The notes under the pieces are model-generated. The model saw only the letters and a list, made by a program, of their open reading frames with translations. It ran no database searches and was not told the DNA's origin. Source: CAVRXQ01 sp963725215 (GTDB lineage Bacteria > Actinomycetota > Acidimicrobiia > Acidimicrobiales > Bog-793). From it: a DNA stretch of 64,000 bases. A program made the position numbers and the translations under genes. Of the stretch, positions 8,117-16,446 are shown in pieces. How positions within the stretch are numbered: the stretch's first letter is position 1; every line of letters starts with the position of its first letter. The DNA lies in the NCBI GenBank assembly GCA_963725215.1, contig CAVRXQ010000003.1, positions 62,001-126,000 of the forward strand, written 5' to 3'.

Positions 8117-10024
8117 ATGACGACTGACGAACACAACCCCTCGAGCCGGCGCGAGCGCGCCCGCATCGCATCGGTGATCGAGTGGGCCGAGCACGAGCTC
8201 TCGGCGATCCCAACAGTCGATAGACCGCCTGGCCAGGAGGCGTCGAACCCGCTCGGGCAATCACCGAGCAACGGCCGCTACCCACTCGACGCCTCGGAGG
8301 ACACGCTCGCTTACCACCAATGGCTACGCCGCCGCGGCGAGCCGACGCTGCTCCCGCCGCCGCGACGCACCCCCCGCACTCGCCGGCCGCGCTTTCGCAT
8401 CCCGCTCATCTCCGCGATCACTTACGCGCCCGAGGGCTCCGACGCGTCGTTGGCACAAAGCGCGGGGTCGGTCTTGGATCAGAGGATCGGCAACTGGGAG
8501 CTCATCGTCGCCGACAACGGTCGTGACGTTGTGCGCGCCGCGGTGCTCAGCTCGCTCATCCAGACGGACCGCCGGGTCCGAAGCGTCGGCGCGGGCGACT
8601 CGCGCGAGGCGGCGCTCAACGCGGCAATCGAGACCGCTCAAGGAGAGTTCGTCGTCGTGCTCGGCGTGCGAGACGCGCTCGCGTCGGATTGCTTCTCGGA
8701 GTTCGCGGAGGCGCTTTTGGACAACGATGACGTCGACGTCGTCTACGCGGACGAGGACTGCATCGATCAGGAAGGCGAACGCTCCGCTCCGATCCTCAAG
8801 CCCTCCTGGTCACCCGACCTCTTGTTGAGCACCGACTACTTGGGGCGCGCCCTCTGTTACCGCCGCTCGCTAGTCGAATCACTCGACGGCTTCCGTCCCG
8901 GCTTCGGCGTCGCCGCCGAGCACGACCTCGCGCTGCGGGTGACCGAAAAGGCGCGACGCATCGTCCACGTCTCCCGCATCGCCTACCACCGCCGCAGCGA
9001 CGGCACACCCCACCACCGCCTGTCCGCGGGTCCGGGTTCCGCGCGCGCGGTCGCCGACGCGCTGAAACGCCGCGGCGAGCCTTCCGCGATCATCGAAGAA
9101 GGCCCGCTGCGCGAATTTCGCAACGTTCGCCACCCGATCACGAAGTCTCCGCTCGTGAGCGTCGTGATCCCGTTTCGCGACGAGCCTGGTTTGCTCGCTA
9201 CGTGCGCGGCGTCGATTCGCGCCAACCCGGGATACGGGCGCATGGAGCTCGTGTTGGTCGACAACGACAGCGAGCTCCCTGAGACCTTCGCCCTCATCGA
9301 CCGGCTGTTGGAACAACCCGGTGTCCGCTTGGTGCAGGCGCCCGGTCCGTTCAACTGGTCGGCGATCAACAACCAGGCGGTGCGGGAGTGCAACGGTGAG
9401 CTGTTGTTGTTCATGAACAACGACATCGAGGCGCGAAAGCCCCGCTGGCTCGACGCCCTCGTCTCCCACGCCATCCGCCCCGAGGTCGGCGCCGTCGGGG
9501 CGCGCCTTTTGTATCCCGACGGCTCCGTCCAGCACGCCGGTGTCGTGGTCGGCCTCGGCGGCCTCGCGGCGCACGTGATGCGCGGGCTCCCCGGTGACAA
9601 ACCGGGCTATCTCGGCATGGCGGTCTCGACCCGCAACGCGACCGCGGTCACCGGAGCCTGCATGATGACGAGGCGCGAGCTGTACGAGTCCCTCGGCGGA
9701 TTCGACGAGACTCTGCCGGCAAGCTTCAACGACGTCGACTACTGCTTGAACCTGCGCGACCAGGGCTACCTCGTCGTCTACACGCCGTTGTGCGAGCTTG
9801 TCCACCACGAATCCCGCACGAGGGGACACATCGAAGAGGCGATCGCGGTGCGGATGATCCTTGACCGCTGGGGCGAGATGATCGCCGAGGGCGATCCGTA
9901 CCACAACCCGCTGTTGAGCAAATGGAGAGACTGGTGCCCGATCTCGAACGCACAGGAGGACGCGAGGTGGGAGACGTACCTCACGACGACGGTGTTGACT
10001 CCGCCCAAATCGTCGACCGCATAA
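8117..10024 (+). CDS. Glycosyltransferase with two GT-A (family 2-like) domains
   Basis: This is a 635-residue protein with two family 2-like modules. The first (about residues 95-320) is degenerate but keeps the nucleotide-sugar side (DVDVVYADEDCID). The second (about 345-620) begins PLVSVVIPFRDEPGLL. It has the DXD-like MNNDIEA, then TGACMMTRRELYESLGGFDE and NDVDYCLNLRDQGY. Such tandem enzymes build surface polysaccharide or rhamnan-like chains from nucleotide sugars at the membrane. This gene leads a three-gene operon, and its 3' end overlaps the next gene by 58 bases. The acceptor and sugar are unknown. Confidence 0.88.
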   Translation: MTTDEHNPSSRRERARIASVIEWAEHELSAIPTVDRPPGQEASNPLGQSPSNGRYPLDASEDTLAYHQWLRRRGEPTLLPPPRRTPRTRRPRFRIPLISAITYAPEGSDASLAQSAGSVLDQRIGNWELIVADNGRDVVRAAVLSSLIQTDRRVRSVGAGDSREAALNAAIETAQGEFVVVLGVRDALASDCFSEFAEALLDNDDVDVVYADEDCIDQEGERSAPILKPSWSPDLLLSTDYLGRALCYRRSLVESLDGFRPGFGVAAEHDLALRVTEKARRIVHVSRIAYHRRSDGTPHHRLSAGPGSARAVADALKRRGEPSAIIEEGPLREFRNVRHPITKSPLVSVVIPFRDEPGLLATCAASIRANPGYGRMELVLVDNDSELPETFALIDRLLEQPGVRLVQAPGPFNWSAINNQAVRECNGELLLFMNNDIEARKPRWLDALVSHAIRPEVGAVGARLLYPDGSVQHAGVVVGLGGLAAHVMRGLPGDKPGYLGMAVSTRNATAVTGACMMTRRELYESLGGFDETLPASFNDVDYCLNLRDQGYLVVYTPLCELVHHESRTRGHIEEAIAVRMILDRWGEMIAEGDPYHNPLLSKWRDWCPISNAQEDARWETYLTTTVLTPPKSSTA

Positions 10025-10443
10025 GGGCGGTCGTCGAAGAGGGCCGCGATCGCTACCCCCGCACCTGGACCCCCCAGGCGAGCGTCGAGAGCCTGCCCGG
10101 CCACCACAATCGTGAGCCGGCGTTTCTCATCGAAAGCATCGACCACCTCCATGCCCACTGGGACATGTCCGATGCGCTCACCTTCAAGAGCCGCGGCTGG
10201 GGTCCGAAGGGGATCGTCCATCGCCTCTTGTACCGGCTCGTCAACCTCGCGCTGAGCGACTACCTCGGCAAGGAGCACGCGTATCGCGCCGCGCTCGCGC
10301 AGTCGATCGACTACATCGCGCGGCGTCTCGACGACGTGTCGTTCCGCGACGAACGCGACCTCCTCGAAGCGGTCCGCGCCGATCTCTTGGACCTCGCCCG
10401 GCATTTGGAAGACCGAATCGATGAGCGCGACGAACAGTCCTGA
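9967..10443 (+). CDS. Hypothetical helical protein of the glycosyltransferase operon
   Basis: This protein has about 158 residues and I do not recognise the family with certainty. The start GTG 9967 is supported by a strong AGGAGG seven bases upstream (9954-9959), inside the preceding gene. The frame is open from 9922. The sequence is rich in helix-forming and charged residues (AQIVDRIRAVVEEG, LLEAVRADLLDLARHLEDRI). A central tract, HWDMSDALTFKSRGWG, resembles the short N-terminal helical parts found next to methyltransferases and glycosyltransferases in polysaccharide loci. It overlaps both neighbours, which suggests tight co-translation and possibly a complex. There are no membrane segments. 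Confidence 0.75.
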   Translation: MGDVPHDDGVDSAQIVDRIRAVVEEGRDRYPRTWTPQASVESLPGHHNREPAFLIESIDHLHAHWDMSDALTFKSRGWGPKGIVHRLLYRLVNLALSDYLGKEHAYRAALAQSIDYIARRLDDVSFRDERDLLEAVRADLLDLARHLEDRIDERDEQS

Positions 10444-11644
10444 GCGCGACACCATCACGTCGATCACCCAACGGCCGCGAAAGCGCCGCCCGGCGGTCGC
10501 CATCGTCACCCCGTACTGGGCTGACCCGCCGATCGAAGCCGTCGGCGTCACCCGCCTCGTCGCCGGCGCGCTCGCCCGCTACGCCGACGTCACCGTCGTC
10601 CACCTGACGGACCGCGCCACCGGCCGCTACGCGGACAGCGTCTTCGATGTGCGGCCGGTCGCTCTTCTCGGCGCACAACCGACACGGGCGCGGCTCTTGC
10701 GCGCCGCGATCAGCCCGGAGAACGCGGCGGAAGACGTCCCCCAGGCCGCACTGACGCTTCTTCGCGAGTACGACGGCGAGGCACCGGGCGTGTCCGAGGT
10801 GCTCGACGAAGTCGACCCGAAGGCGGTCGTCCTAGTCGGCTCGCACCAGCCCTGGGACCTCGCCCTGCTCGGGCGGCGCGCGAGCGTCGGGCGCGCACGG
10901 ATCGTCGCCATACCGTTCTGCTCGGATCCGAACCTCCTCCCGGGCGACCTCGCGCGACTCGTCGATGCCGCCGACGTGATCGGCACGATCCACCCCGACG
11001 AACCGATCGCGCTTTCTCGCATCGATCCTGAGCGCGCAAGTGACGTCGTCCCGCTGGAGCTCGCCTTCTCCTCGAACGTCCATGCCCGATCGGGACCGTT
11101 GGCGGGGCTCTCCCGCTTCGGCCGCTACGTGCTGTTGGTGCGCCACTGGCCGGCCGCCACGCCCCGCGCCCCAAGGCCGGTGACAAGAGAGGTGCTGCGC
11201 GAGATCCTCGGCAGGGTCGCCGTCGTCGAGGTCGACGGGATGCGGTGGTGGGCGTCGAACGCGAGAGACGCGCTGCCACTGCAGGTCAACTACAACCGGG
11301 TCAACTTCTCCCGGCTCGTCGCGCACGCCTGCCTCACCGTCGACGTCCGCCCCCAGGGTCCGGTCGGCCGCCTCACGATCGAGTCGATGCTTTACGGCGT
11401 GCCGGTCGTCGTCCCAGACGACACCGCGGCAAAGGCCCACGTCGCCGCAGCGAACGGCGGCCTTTGGTACCGCGACGTCGGAGAGCTGTTCGACAGCGCG
11501 CGGGTGATCGTCCACACGCCCCTCGGCCGGATCCTCGCCCGCCAGGCCGAGCGTTACGCGCGGGCCAAGCACGGCGACATCGACGCCTTCGTCGCGGCAA
11601 CCGCCGAGCTCGTCCTCGGCGAAAAGGTCTCCTCGCCGCGCTAA
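10421..11644 (+). CDS. Glycosyltransferase, GT-B fold (family 4-like)
   Basis: This 407-residue protein starts with a basic stretch and then AVAIVTPYWADPP, as in GT4 N-terminal Rossmann domains. The C-terminal half has the donor-binding segment PVGRLTIESMLYGVPVVVPDD, which corresponds to the E-x7-E region. Its N-terminus overlaps the preceding hypothetical gene by 23 bases, so it is the third gene of the same operon. It probably extends the same surface glycan. Its stop overlaps that of the convergent ppx gene (CTAA). Confidence 0.8.
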   Translation: MSATNSPERDTITSITQRPRKRRPAVAIVTPYWADPPIEAVGVTRLVAGALARYADVTVVHLTDRATGRYADSVFDVRPVALLGAQPTRARLLRAAISPENAAEDVPQAALTLLREYDGEAPGVSEVLDEVDPKAVVLVGSHQPWDLALLGRRASVGRARIVAIPFCSDPNLLPGDLARLVDAADVIGTIHPDEPIALSRIDPERASDVVPLELAFSSNVHARSGPLAGLSRFGRYVLLVRHWPAATPRAPRPVTREVLREILGRVAVVEVDGMRWWASNARDALPLQVNYNRVNFSRLVAHACLTVDVRPQGPVGRLTIESMLYGVPVVVPDDTAAKAHVAAANGGLWYRDVGELFDSARVIVHTPLGRILARQAERYARAKHGDIDAFVAATAELVLGEKVSSPR

Positions 11645-12660
11645 GCGCCGGGCTTCGAAAGGAGCTCCCCGGCGATCCCGTCCAAGATGTCGTGCTCGGA
11701 GTGGACGAGCTCGTCGAAACCGAGCGCCGCCATCACCTCTACGAGGACCGCCGCCCCGCCGACGATGACGTCGGCGCGGCCGGCCTCGATCGCGCCCCGC
11801 GACCTTCTCTGCTCTCCGGTCTCCGAGGCCAAGACCTCCAGCCAGCGCGCGACGGCGTCTTTCGACAGCGTCGCGAGGTGAACCTTCTCCGAGTCGTAGC
11901 GTTCGAGGCCGAGCTCCAACGCGGCGAGGGTGGAGATCGTCCCCGCGACCCCGACCATGCGGCGGGGCACCCCGAGCGCCGGGATGCGCACGAGCGCCTC
12001 GTCGACCACGCCGCGCACGAAGGCACGCGCGGCCGAGATCTCGGCGGGCTCGGGAGGATCGTGGGCGAGGAAGCGCTCGGTGACCCGCACGCAGCCGATG
12101 TCGAGGGAGACGACGGCGACGGGCGGCTGCTTCGGATCGTCGCCCCCCGCGACGAGCTCAGTCGAGCCGCCACCTAGGTCGACGACGAGGTCGGGACCGC
12201 CCTCGGGGTCCAGTCCCGAGGTTGCGCCCAAAAAGGCCAGCCGGCCCTCCTCTGTCCCCTCCAACAGCTCCGGACGCACCCCGAGGATCGCTTCCGCCGG
12301 GTCGAAGAACGCGCTCGAGTTCGAGGCGTCCCTCGTTGCCGAAGTCGCCGCGGCGCGCGCCTGTACGACGCCGAAGCGGTCCATCTGTAGGCGGTAGTGC
12401 TCGAGCGCCTCGAGCGTGCGGCCGATCGCCGCCGAGGAGAGCGTGCCGGTCTTGTCGACGCCCTCTCCGAGACGGGTGATGATCATCTCCCGGTCGAGTT
12501 GGGTTCGGTCGGCGGACAGGACGAGAAGGCGGGTCGAGTTCGTCCCACAGTCCACCGCCGCGACCGGACCGGGCAACTCGCCGGCGAGCTCGTGCGCGAC
12601 CCACCTGCCGACGGGGTCGCGCCCCCCGCCAAGTACCAGGCGAGGTGGGCATGAAGGCAC
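11641..12660 (-). CDS. ppx: Exopolyphosphatase / pppGpp phosphohydrolase family (Ppx/GppA)
   Basis: The ASKHA-fold core is complete: VAAVDCGTNSTRLLV (phosphate 1 motif), TEEGRLAFLGATSGL with the catalytic Glu, and VVDLGGGSTELV. The family removes phosphate from polyphosphate ends or converts pppGpp to ppGpp. The listed start at GTG 12660 adds about 30 residues before the usual N-terminus. Part of these (DPVGRWVAHEL) looks like the true C-terminus of the upstream DUF501 protein. A frame break at a run of six G on the coding strand (12622-12627) separates the two. Either ppx starts internally (for example TTG at ELPGPVAAVDC) or it is joined to DUF501. Confidence 0.88.
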   Translation of the reverse strand: MPSCPPRLVLGGGRDPVGRWVAHELAGELPGPVAAVDCGTNSTRLLVLSADRTQLDREMIITRLGEGVDKTGTLSSAAIGRTLEALEHYRLQMDRFGVVQARAAATSATRDASNSSAFFDPAEAILGVRPELLEGTEEGRLAFLGATSGLDPEGGPDLVVDLGGGSTELVAGGDDPKQPPVAVVSLDIGCVRVTERFLAHDPPEPAEISAARAFVRGVVDEALVRIPALGVPRRMVGVAGTISTLAALELGLERYDSEKVHLATLSKDAVARWLEVLASETGEQRRSRGAIEAGRADVIVGGAAVLVEVMAALGFDELVHSEHDILDGIAGELLSKPGA

Positions 12661-13529
12661 TTCACGCCCCTCGCCGTCCCGCCGACGCCGCCAGATGGCT
12701 TCGGGCCAGCATGCCCAATCGGGATCTCGGCGTCGCGAGCTTGCGCGTAGCGCTCGTGCGCCGCGGCGACCTCGTCTTGGGGGACGGCGTCTTCTGCCCG
12801 GCGGACGCCGCCGTCGGACTCCAGCCGACCGACGAGCGACTGTGCCTTCTTCCCGACGAGCCAGTAGCTCGTCGGCATCGGCGTCCCGTCGTCCAAGAAG
12901 GGAGCGTTCTTGATGACGAGGGGCTCGCCCGCCGCGTCGCGCACGACGACGCGGAATCCCCCAGCCGGCGCCCGCCCGAGCGCCGCCGTGACGAGCGCGC
13001 GGTCGGGTTCGCTCGGCACGGCCTCATCTCCGCCTGCCCAGGAAGAGGCCAGCTGGCGGCGTTCGGCGAGCTCCGAGCGGGCGCTCCACAGCCGCTCCAC
13101 CTCCCCGCTCAAGGGCAAGAGCGGCCACGCCACCGCGTCGATCTTGACCAGGCCGGCCTCTTTGTCACCGATCATGCCGACGACGACGGGTCTTGATGCA
13201 GGTTCGGAGAGGCGCGACCACGCCCGGACGTCGCTCACCGTGTCGAGATTGGCGAACGCTCCCGGCAGCGCGACCGCGACCGAGGTCGCGTGGACGCGGT
13301 TCGCAAGGTCCACCGCCACCTGGAGCGCCGTCGCGTCGTCCGGTTCCGCCGCGCCGTCGAGCGCGACGATCACCCCGGCCGGCGAGCGGTCCACCGGTTG
13401 GCCCTCTCTGAGAACGAGGACCACCTCGAAGTACCCCGCAGCCTTCGCCGCTTCGGACGCGCGCTCGAGCCCACGCCAGGGGGTGTGCGCACCTTTCTCC
13501 GGAGCGAGCAGTACCGCGACGTCGGACAT
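12483..13529 (-). CDS. Fusion of degenerate nucleotidyltransferase-like domain and DUF501
   Basis: The first ~170 residues resemble a MobA/CofC-like nucleotidyltransferase fold (VAVLLAPEKG, then alternating beta/alpha). The G-x-G-x-R-M loop is degraded, so it is probably inactive. From about residue 190 the protein is DUF501, an actinobacterial family of unknown function beside eno-ftsB and ppx. Its markers are NAPFLDDGTPMPTSYWLVG and GGVGGTARGVKCLHAH. After YLAGG the given frame runs into nonsense up to 12483. Inserting one G in the G6 tract at 12622-12627 instead continues as RDPVGRWVAHEL and on into Ppx. The real C-terminus is therefore probably in the other frame. Confidence 0.8.
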   Translation of the reverse strand: MSDVAVLLAPEKGAHTPWRGLERASEAAKAAGYFEVVLVLREGQPVDRSPAGVIVALDGAAEPDDATALQVAVDLANRVHATSVAVALPGAFANLDTVSDVRAWSRLSEPASRPVVVGMIGDKEAGLVKIDAVAWPLLPLSGEVERLWSARSELAERRQLASSWAGGDEAVPSEPDRALVTAALGRAPAGGFRVVVRDAAGEPLVIKNAPFLDDGTPMPTSYWLVGKKAQSLVGRLESDGGVRRAEDAVPQDEVAAAHERYAQARDAEIPIGHAGPKPSGGVGGTARGVKCLHAHLAWYLAGGATPSAGGSRTSSPASCPVRSRRWTVGRTRPAFSSCPPTEPNSTGR

Positions 13530-13606
13530 TTGCGCAGGCTACCGGTCGTCTCGACGTCGTCGCGGCGACGAGATTTTGCCCCTTCGGCGAGCATCGGTCC
13601 TGGAAG

Positions 13607-13612
13607 TAACGT
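13607..13612 (+). promoter_or_regulatory. Likely -10 element of a leaderless promoter for the Rpf-like gene
   Basis: TAACGT lies six bases before GTG 13619, which has no Shine-Dalgarno sequence. The distance fits a transcript that starts at the GTG itself. Confidence 0.45.
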
Positions 13613-13618
13613 TTTCGG

Positions 13619-14659
13619 GTGCCAGACGCCCGCCCGACGGCGGATCACCCGCGCCGCGCCGATGCGCGCTTTTCCGCCCCGCGGCGACGCCGGGGCGCGC
13701 TCGTCGTCGCGGCCGCGTCGCTCTTCTTCTTCGCGGTGGCGGTGCCCGCCGGTGCGACGGATTCCACCTCGACGCTGCAGCAGCGGGCGGCAAAGATCTC
13801 GGCGCAGATCGCGCAGGACGACGTGACGTTGAACGCGCTCGGCGAGGCGTACCTGCAGTTCCGCGGCGAGCAGGCGAGGGCGAACGCCGCAGCAGCCATC
13901 GCGGCCGTCGCCGTCCACCGGCTCTCCGGCCTCGTCGTGACGGACCGCCGCTCGGCCTCCCTCGCCGCCGACGTCGCCTACGTCGAAGCCGGCGCCTCGA
14001 CCGACCTCGGGGTCTACCTGGCGCAAAAGCCCGACGAGCTCGTGACGAGCGCGGCCTATCTGAACTCGGCGATCTCGATCCTCAACACCGCAGCCAACCG
14101 TTACGTCCACGCCGAGTCGAACTGGAAACAGGCGCTTTTGCGTCAACGACAGGAGGCGGCGGCGGCCACCGCCGCCCTCGTATCGGCGAACACCGAGCGC
14201 GGCGCGGTCGTGGCGACGCTCGTGAAAGAACAGCGGCTCGAAGCGTCGATCAAGGGTGAGATCGCGCAGCTCGTCGCGCAAGCCCTGGCGAAAAAGCTCG
14301 CCGCCGAGCGCGCCGCGGCGGTCGAGGCGGCCGCTGCGAGTGCGGCTGCGGCGAGTGCGGCCGCAGCCGCCGGTCCACCCGACCCGGCCACGCTCTCGGT
14401 CGCCCCGGCGCCGCCGGGGTCGCTATTGAGCAAGTTCGCGGCGCTGCGCAATTGCGAGTCCTCGGGCAACTATCAGGACAACACCGGCAACGGTTACTAC
14501 GGCGCGTACCAGTTCTCGCTTTCGACCTGGGAGGGTCTCGGTGAACGCGGCCTTCCCTCACAGGCTGCCCCAAGGGTGCAGGACGCCGCCGCCTTCACCT
14601 TGTACAGCAGGGACGGCTGGACTCCCTGGCCGGCCTGCTCGGCGATCCTCGGGCTGTGA
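13619..14659 (+). CDS. Secreted Rpf-like transglycosylase with Ala-rich coiled coil
   Basis: This is a 346-residue exported protein. An Arg-rich start and a hydrophobic signal (GALVVAAASLFFFAVAVPAGA) come first. A coiled coil follows from about residue 45 to 245, very rich in Ala near its end. The C-terminal domain (about 275-346) is of the resuscitation-promoting-factor/lysozyme-like type. It has LRNCESSGNY with the catalytic Glu, GYYGAYQFSLSTW and WTPWPAC. Such enzymes cleave the glycan strand of peptidoglycan during growth or exit from dormancy. It shares its architecture with the NlpC/P60 protein at 6118. It lies on the plus strand between minus-strand ftsB and DUF501, interrupting a usual gene order. 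Confidence 0.88.
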   Translation: MPDARPTADHPRRADARFSAPRRRRGALVVAAASLFFFAVAVPAGATDSTSTLQQRAAKISAQIAQDDVTLNALGEAYLQFRGEQARANAAAAIAAVAVHRLSGLVVTDRRSASLAADVAYVEAGASTDLGVYLAQKPDELVTSAAYLNSAISILNTAANRYVHAESNWKQALLRQRQEAAAATAALVSANTERGAVVATLVKEQRLEASIKGEIAQLVAQALAKKLAAERAAAVEAAAASAAAASAAAAAGPPDPATLSVAPAPPGSLLSKFAALRNCESSGNYQDNTGNGYYGAYQFSLSTWEGLGERGLPSQAAPRVQDAAAFTLYSRDGWTPWPACSAILGL

Positions 14660-14664
14660 GAGTC

Positions 14665-15123
14665 TTAGAAGATCCCTCGCCAAAACTCGAGGTGGCGGGC
14701 GACCCGTCCCCAGAAGCTCGCGCCGCGGCCAGACGGTGACGACGAGACCTCGTAGGTCGTCGCGGCCGAGGGGACGAAATCCGACGCCGGCAGCTTGTTG
14801 GCGTTGAGGCTCCCCGCCTCTCCCGAAGGCCCGTTCTTTCCCGGCAGGACAACGATCGCGCGCTCGCCCTGGCGCACGAGCCCGTAGTCCTCGCGGGCGA
14901 TCTCGACGATCACCGAACGCTGCGAAAGGCTCGACACCTGGCGTTGTAACGCGGCGTTGTGCGTGCGCACGTTCTGCAGCTCGCGCACCGCGCCCGCGAC
15001 CTCAGAGCGCTGGCGCAGCAGCGTCGCGAGCGGGAAGCTCGTCGCCACGGTCAACAGCGCGAACACCGCCGCAACGAAGACCGCGGCGCGGGCGCGGCGG
15101 TAGGCGATCACGCCTGTTCCCAC
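14665..15123 (-). CDS. ftsB: FtsB/DivIC-type septum formation initiator
   Basis: This 152-residue bitopic membrane protein has a short cytoplasmic N-terminus and one membrane helix (AAVFVAAVFALLTVATSFPLA). A coiled coil follows (VRELQNVRTHNAALQRQVSSL), then the family motif IAREDYGLVRQGE. FtsB forms a complex with FtsL and FtsQ that activates septal wall synthesis. The start overlaps the end of eno by 16 bases, matching the conserved actinobacterial eno-ftsB pair. The C-terminal tail of about 50 residues is Ser-rich and probably disordered. Confidence 0.88.
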   Translation of the reverse strand: MGTGVIAYRRARAAVFVAAVFALLTVATSFPLATLLRQRSEVAGAVRELQNVRTHNAALQRQVSSLSQRSVIVEIAREDYGLVRQGERAIVVLPGKNGPSGEAGSLNANKLPASDFVPSAATTYEVSSSPSGRGASFWGRVARHLEFWRGIF

Positions 15124-16391
15124 GCATAGGTCGCGGAACCTAGAAATCGCGCCCCTTCACCGAGCTCTGACTCGATGCGCAACAGCTCGTTGTACTTCGC
15201 GACGCGGTCTGAGCGCGCCGGCGCGCCGGTCTTGATCTGACCGCAGTTCGTCGCGACAGAAAGGTGCGCGATCATCGTGTCCTCGGTCTCGCCGGAGCGA
15301 TGCGAGACGACGCAGCGCCACCCGGCGTCGCGGGCAAGCGCCATCGTGTCGAAGGTCTCGGTCAACGTGCCGATCTGGTTGACCTTGATCAAGACCGCGT
15401 TCGCCACGTCCTCGCGGATCCCCCGCTCCACACGCTCGACGTTCGTCACGAAGATGTCGTCGCCGACGAGTTGGACGCGTCCTCCCACCGCCTGGTTGAG
15501 CGCCGCCCAACCCGCCCAGTCGTCCTCGGCCATCGGGTCTTCCAAGGAGACGATCGGATAGCTCTTCAAGATCTGTTCCCAGTACGCGGCGAACTCGTCT
15601 GGGGAAAGCGATCGGCCCTCCGCCGAAAGCTCGTAGCGGCCGTCGCGGAAGAACTCCGACGCCGCGGGGTCGAGCGCGATCGAGATCTCCCCTCCCGGCT
15701 TGCGCCCGGCGCGCTCGATCGCCGCCATCAGCACCTCGAGCGGCGCGGCGTTCGAGTCGAGGTTCGGCGCGAAGCCGCCTTCATCGCCGACTCCGCCCGA
15801 GAGCCCGCGCGCATGCAACTCGGCCTTCAGCGCGTGGTACGTCTCTGCCCCCCAACGCAGTGCCTCCGAGAAGCTCGCCGCGCCGTGGGGGACGATCATG
15901 AACTCCTGGAAGTCGACGTTGTTGTCGGCGTGCACACCACCGTTCAACACGTTCATCATCGGCACCGGCAACAAGTGCGCGGCGACCCCGCCGAGGTATC
16001 TGAAGAGCGAAAGCCCGGCGTCCTCCGCCGCGGCCTTGGCGATCGCGAGCGAGGTGGCGACGATCGCGTTGGCGCCGAGGCGCGCCTTGTTCGGCGTGCC
16101 GTCCAAGTCGCAAAGCGAAAGGTCGATCTCGCGCTGGTCGTAGGCGTCCTTGCCGATCAGCGCTTCGGCGATCTCCCCATCGACGTGGTCGACCGCGGAT
16201 AGGACGCCCTTTCCGCCAAAGCGCGGCCCGCCGTCGCGGAGCTCGGTCGCCTCGTGCTCGCCGGTCGAGGCGCCGGACGGGGCGATCGCCCGCCCGACGG
16301 CGCCGGAGTCGAGCAGGCAGGCGACCTCGACGGTGGGGTTGCCGCGCGAGTCGAGGACCTCGAGCGCTTCGAGCGCGACGACCTCGCTCAC
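15108..16391 (-). CDS. eno: Enolase
   Basis: This is a 427-residue enolase, which interconverts 2-phosphoglycerate and phosphoenolpyruvate in glycolysis. The signatures are all present: EVLDSRGNPTVEV at the N-terminus, PSGASTGEHEA, the metal ligands in EDPMAEDDW and VGDDIF, the catalytic lysine in LIKVNQIGTLTET, and the C-terminal SHRSGETEDT. I set the start at GTG 16391 (VSEVVALEALEVL). It has a GGGAG sequence upstream and gives the standard length. The frame is open further up to 16751, but that extension is antisense to the mazG end and not protein-like. Confidence 0.97.
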   Translation of the reverse strand: MSEVVALEALEVLDSRGNPTVEVACLLDSGAVGRAIAPSGASTGEHEATELRDGGPRFGGKGVLSAVDHVDGEIAEALIGKDAYDQREIDLSLCDLDGTPNKARLGANAIVATSLAIAKAAAEDAGLSLFRYLGGVAAHLLPVPMMNVLNGGVHADNNVDFQEFMIVPHGAASFSEALRWGAETYHALKAELHARGLSGGVGDEGGFAPNLDSNAAPLEVLMAAIERAGRKPGGEISIALDPAASEFFRDGRYELSAEGRSLSPDEFAAYWEQILKSYPIVSLEDPMAEDDWAGWAALNQAVGGRVQLVGDDIFVTNVERVERGIREDVANAVLIKVNQIGTLTETFDTMALARDAGWRCVVSHRSGETEDTMIAHLSVATNCGQIKTGAPARSDRVAKYNELLRIESELGEGARFLGSATYAWEQA

Positions 16392-16446
16392 CTCGTCTCC
16401 CGTCTTTGGCGGCCTGTAGCTGGAGTGACAGGTGTTGCCAAAGTTA

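Noticed and set aside
8047..8271. N-terminal extension of the GNAT protein to 300 residues
   Set aside because: It is Cys/Arg-rich and overlaps the start of the divergent glycosyltransferase gene.
11245..12177. Long plus-strand frame over the glycosyltransferase and ppx genes
   Set aside because: It is an Arg/Pro-rich antisense or out-of-frame product typical of high-GC DNA, without a start signal or a domain.
15264..16202. 312-residue plus-strand frame inside enolase
   Set aside because: It is an exact antisense shadow of a highly conserved gene.
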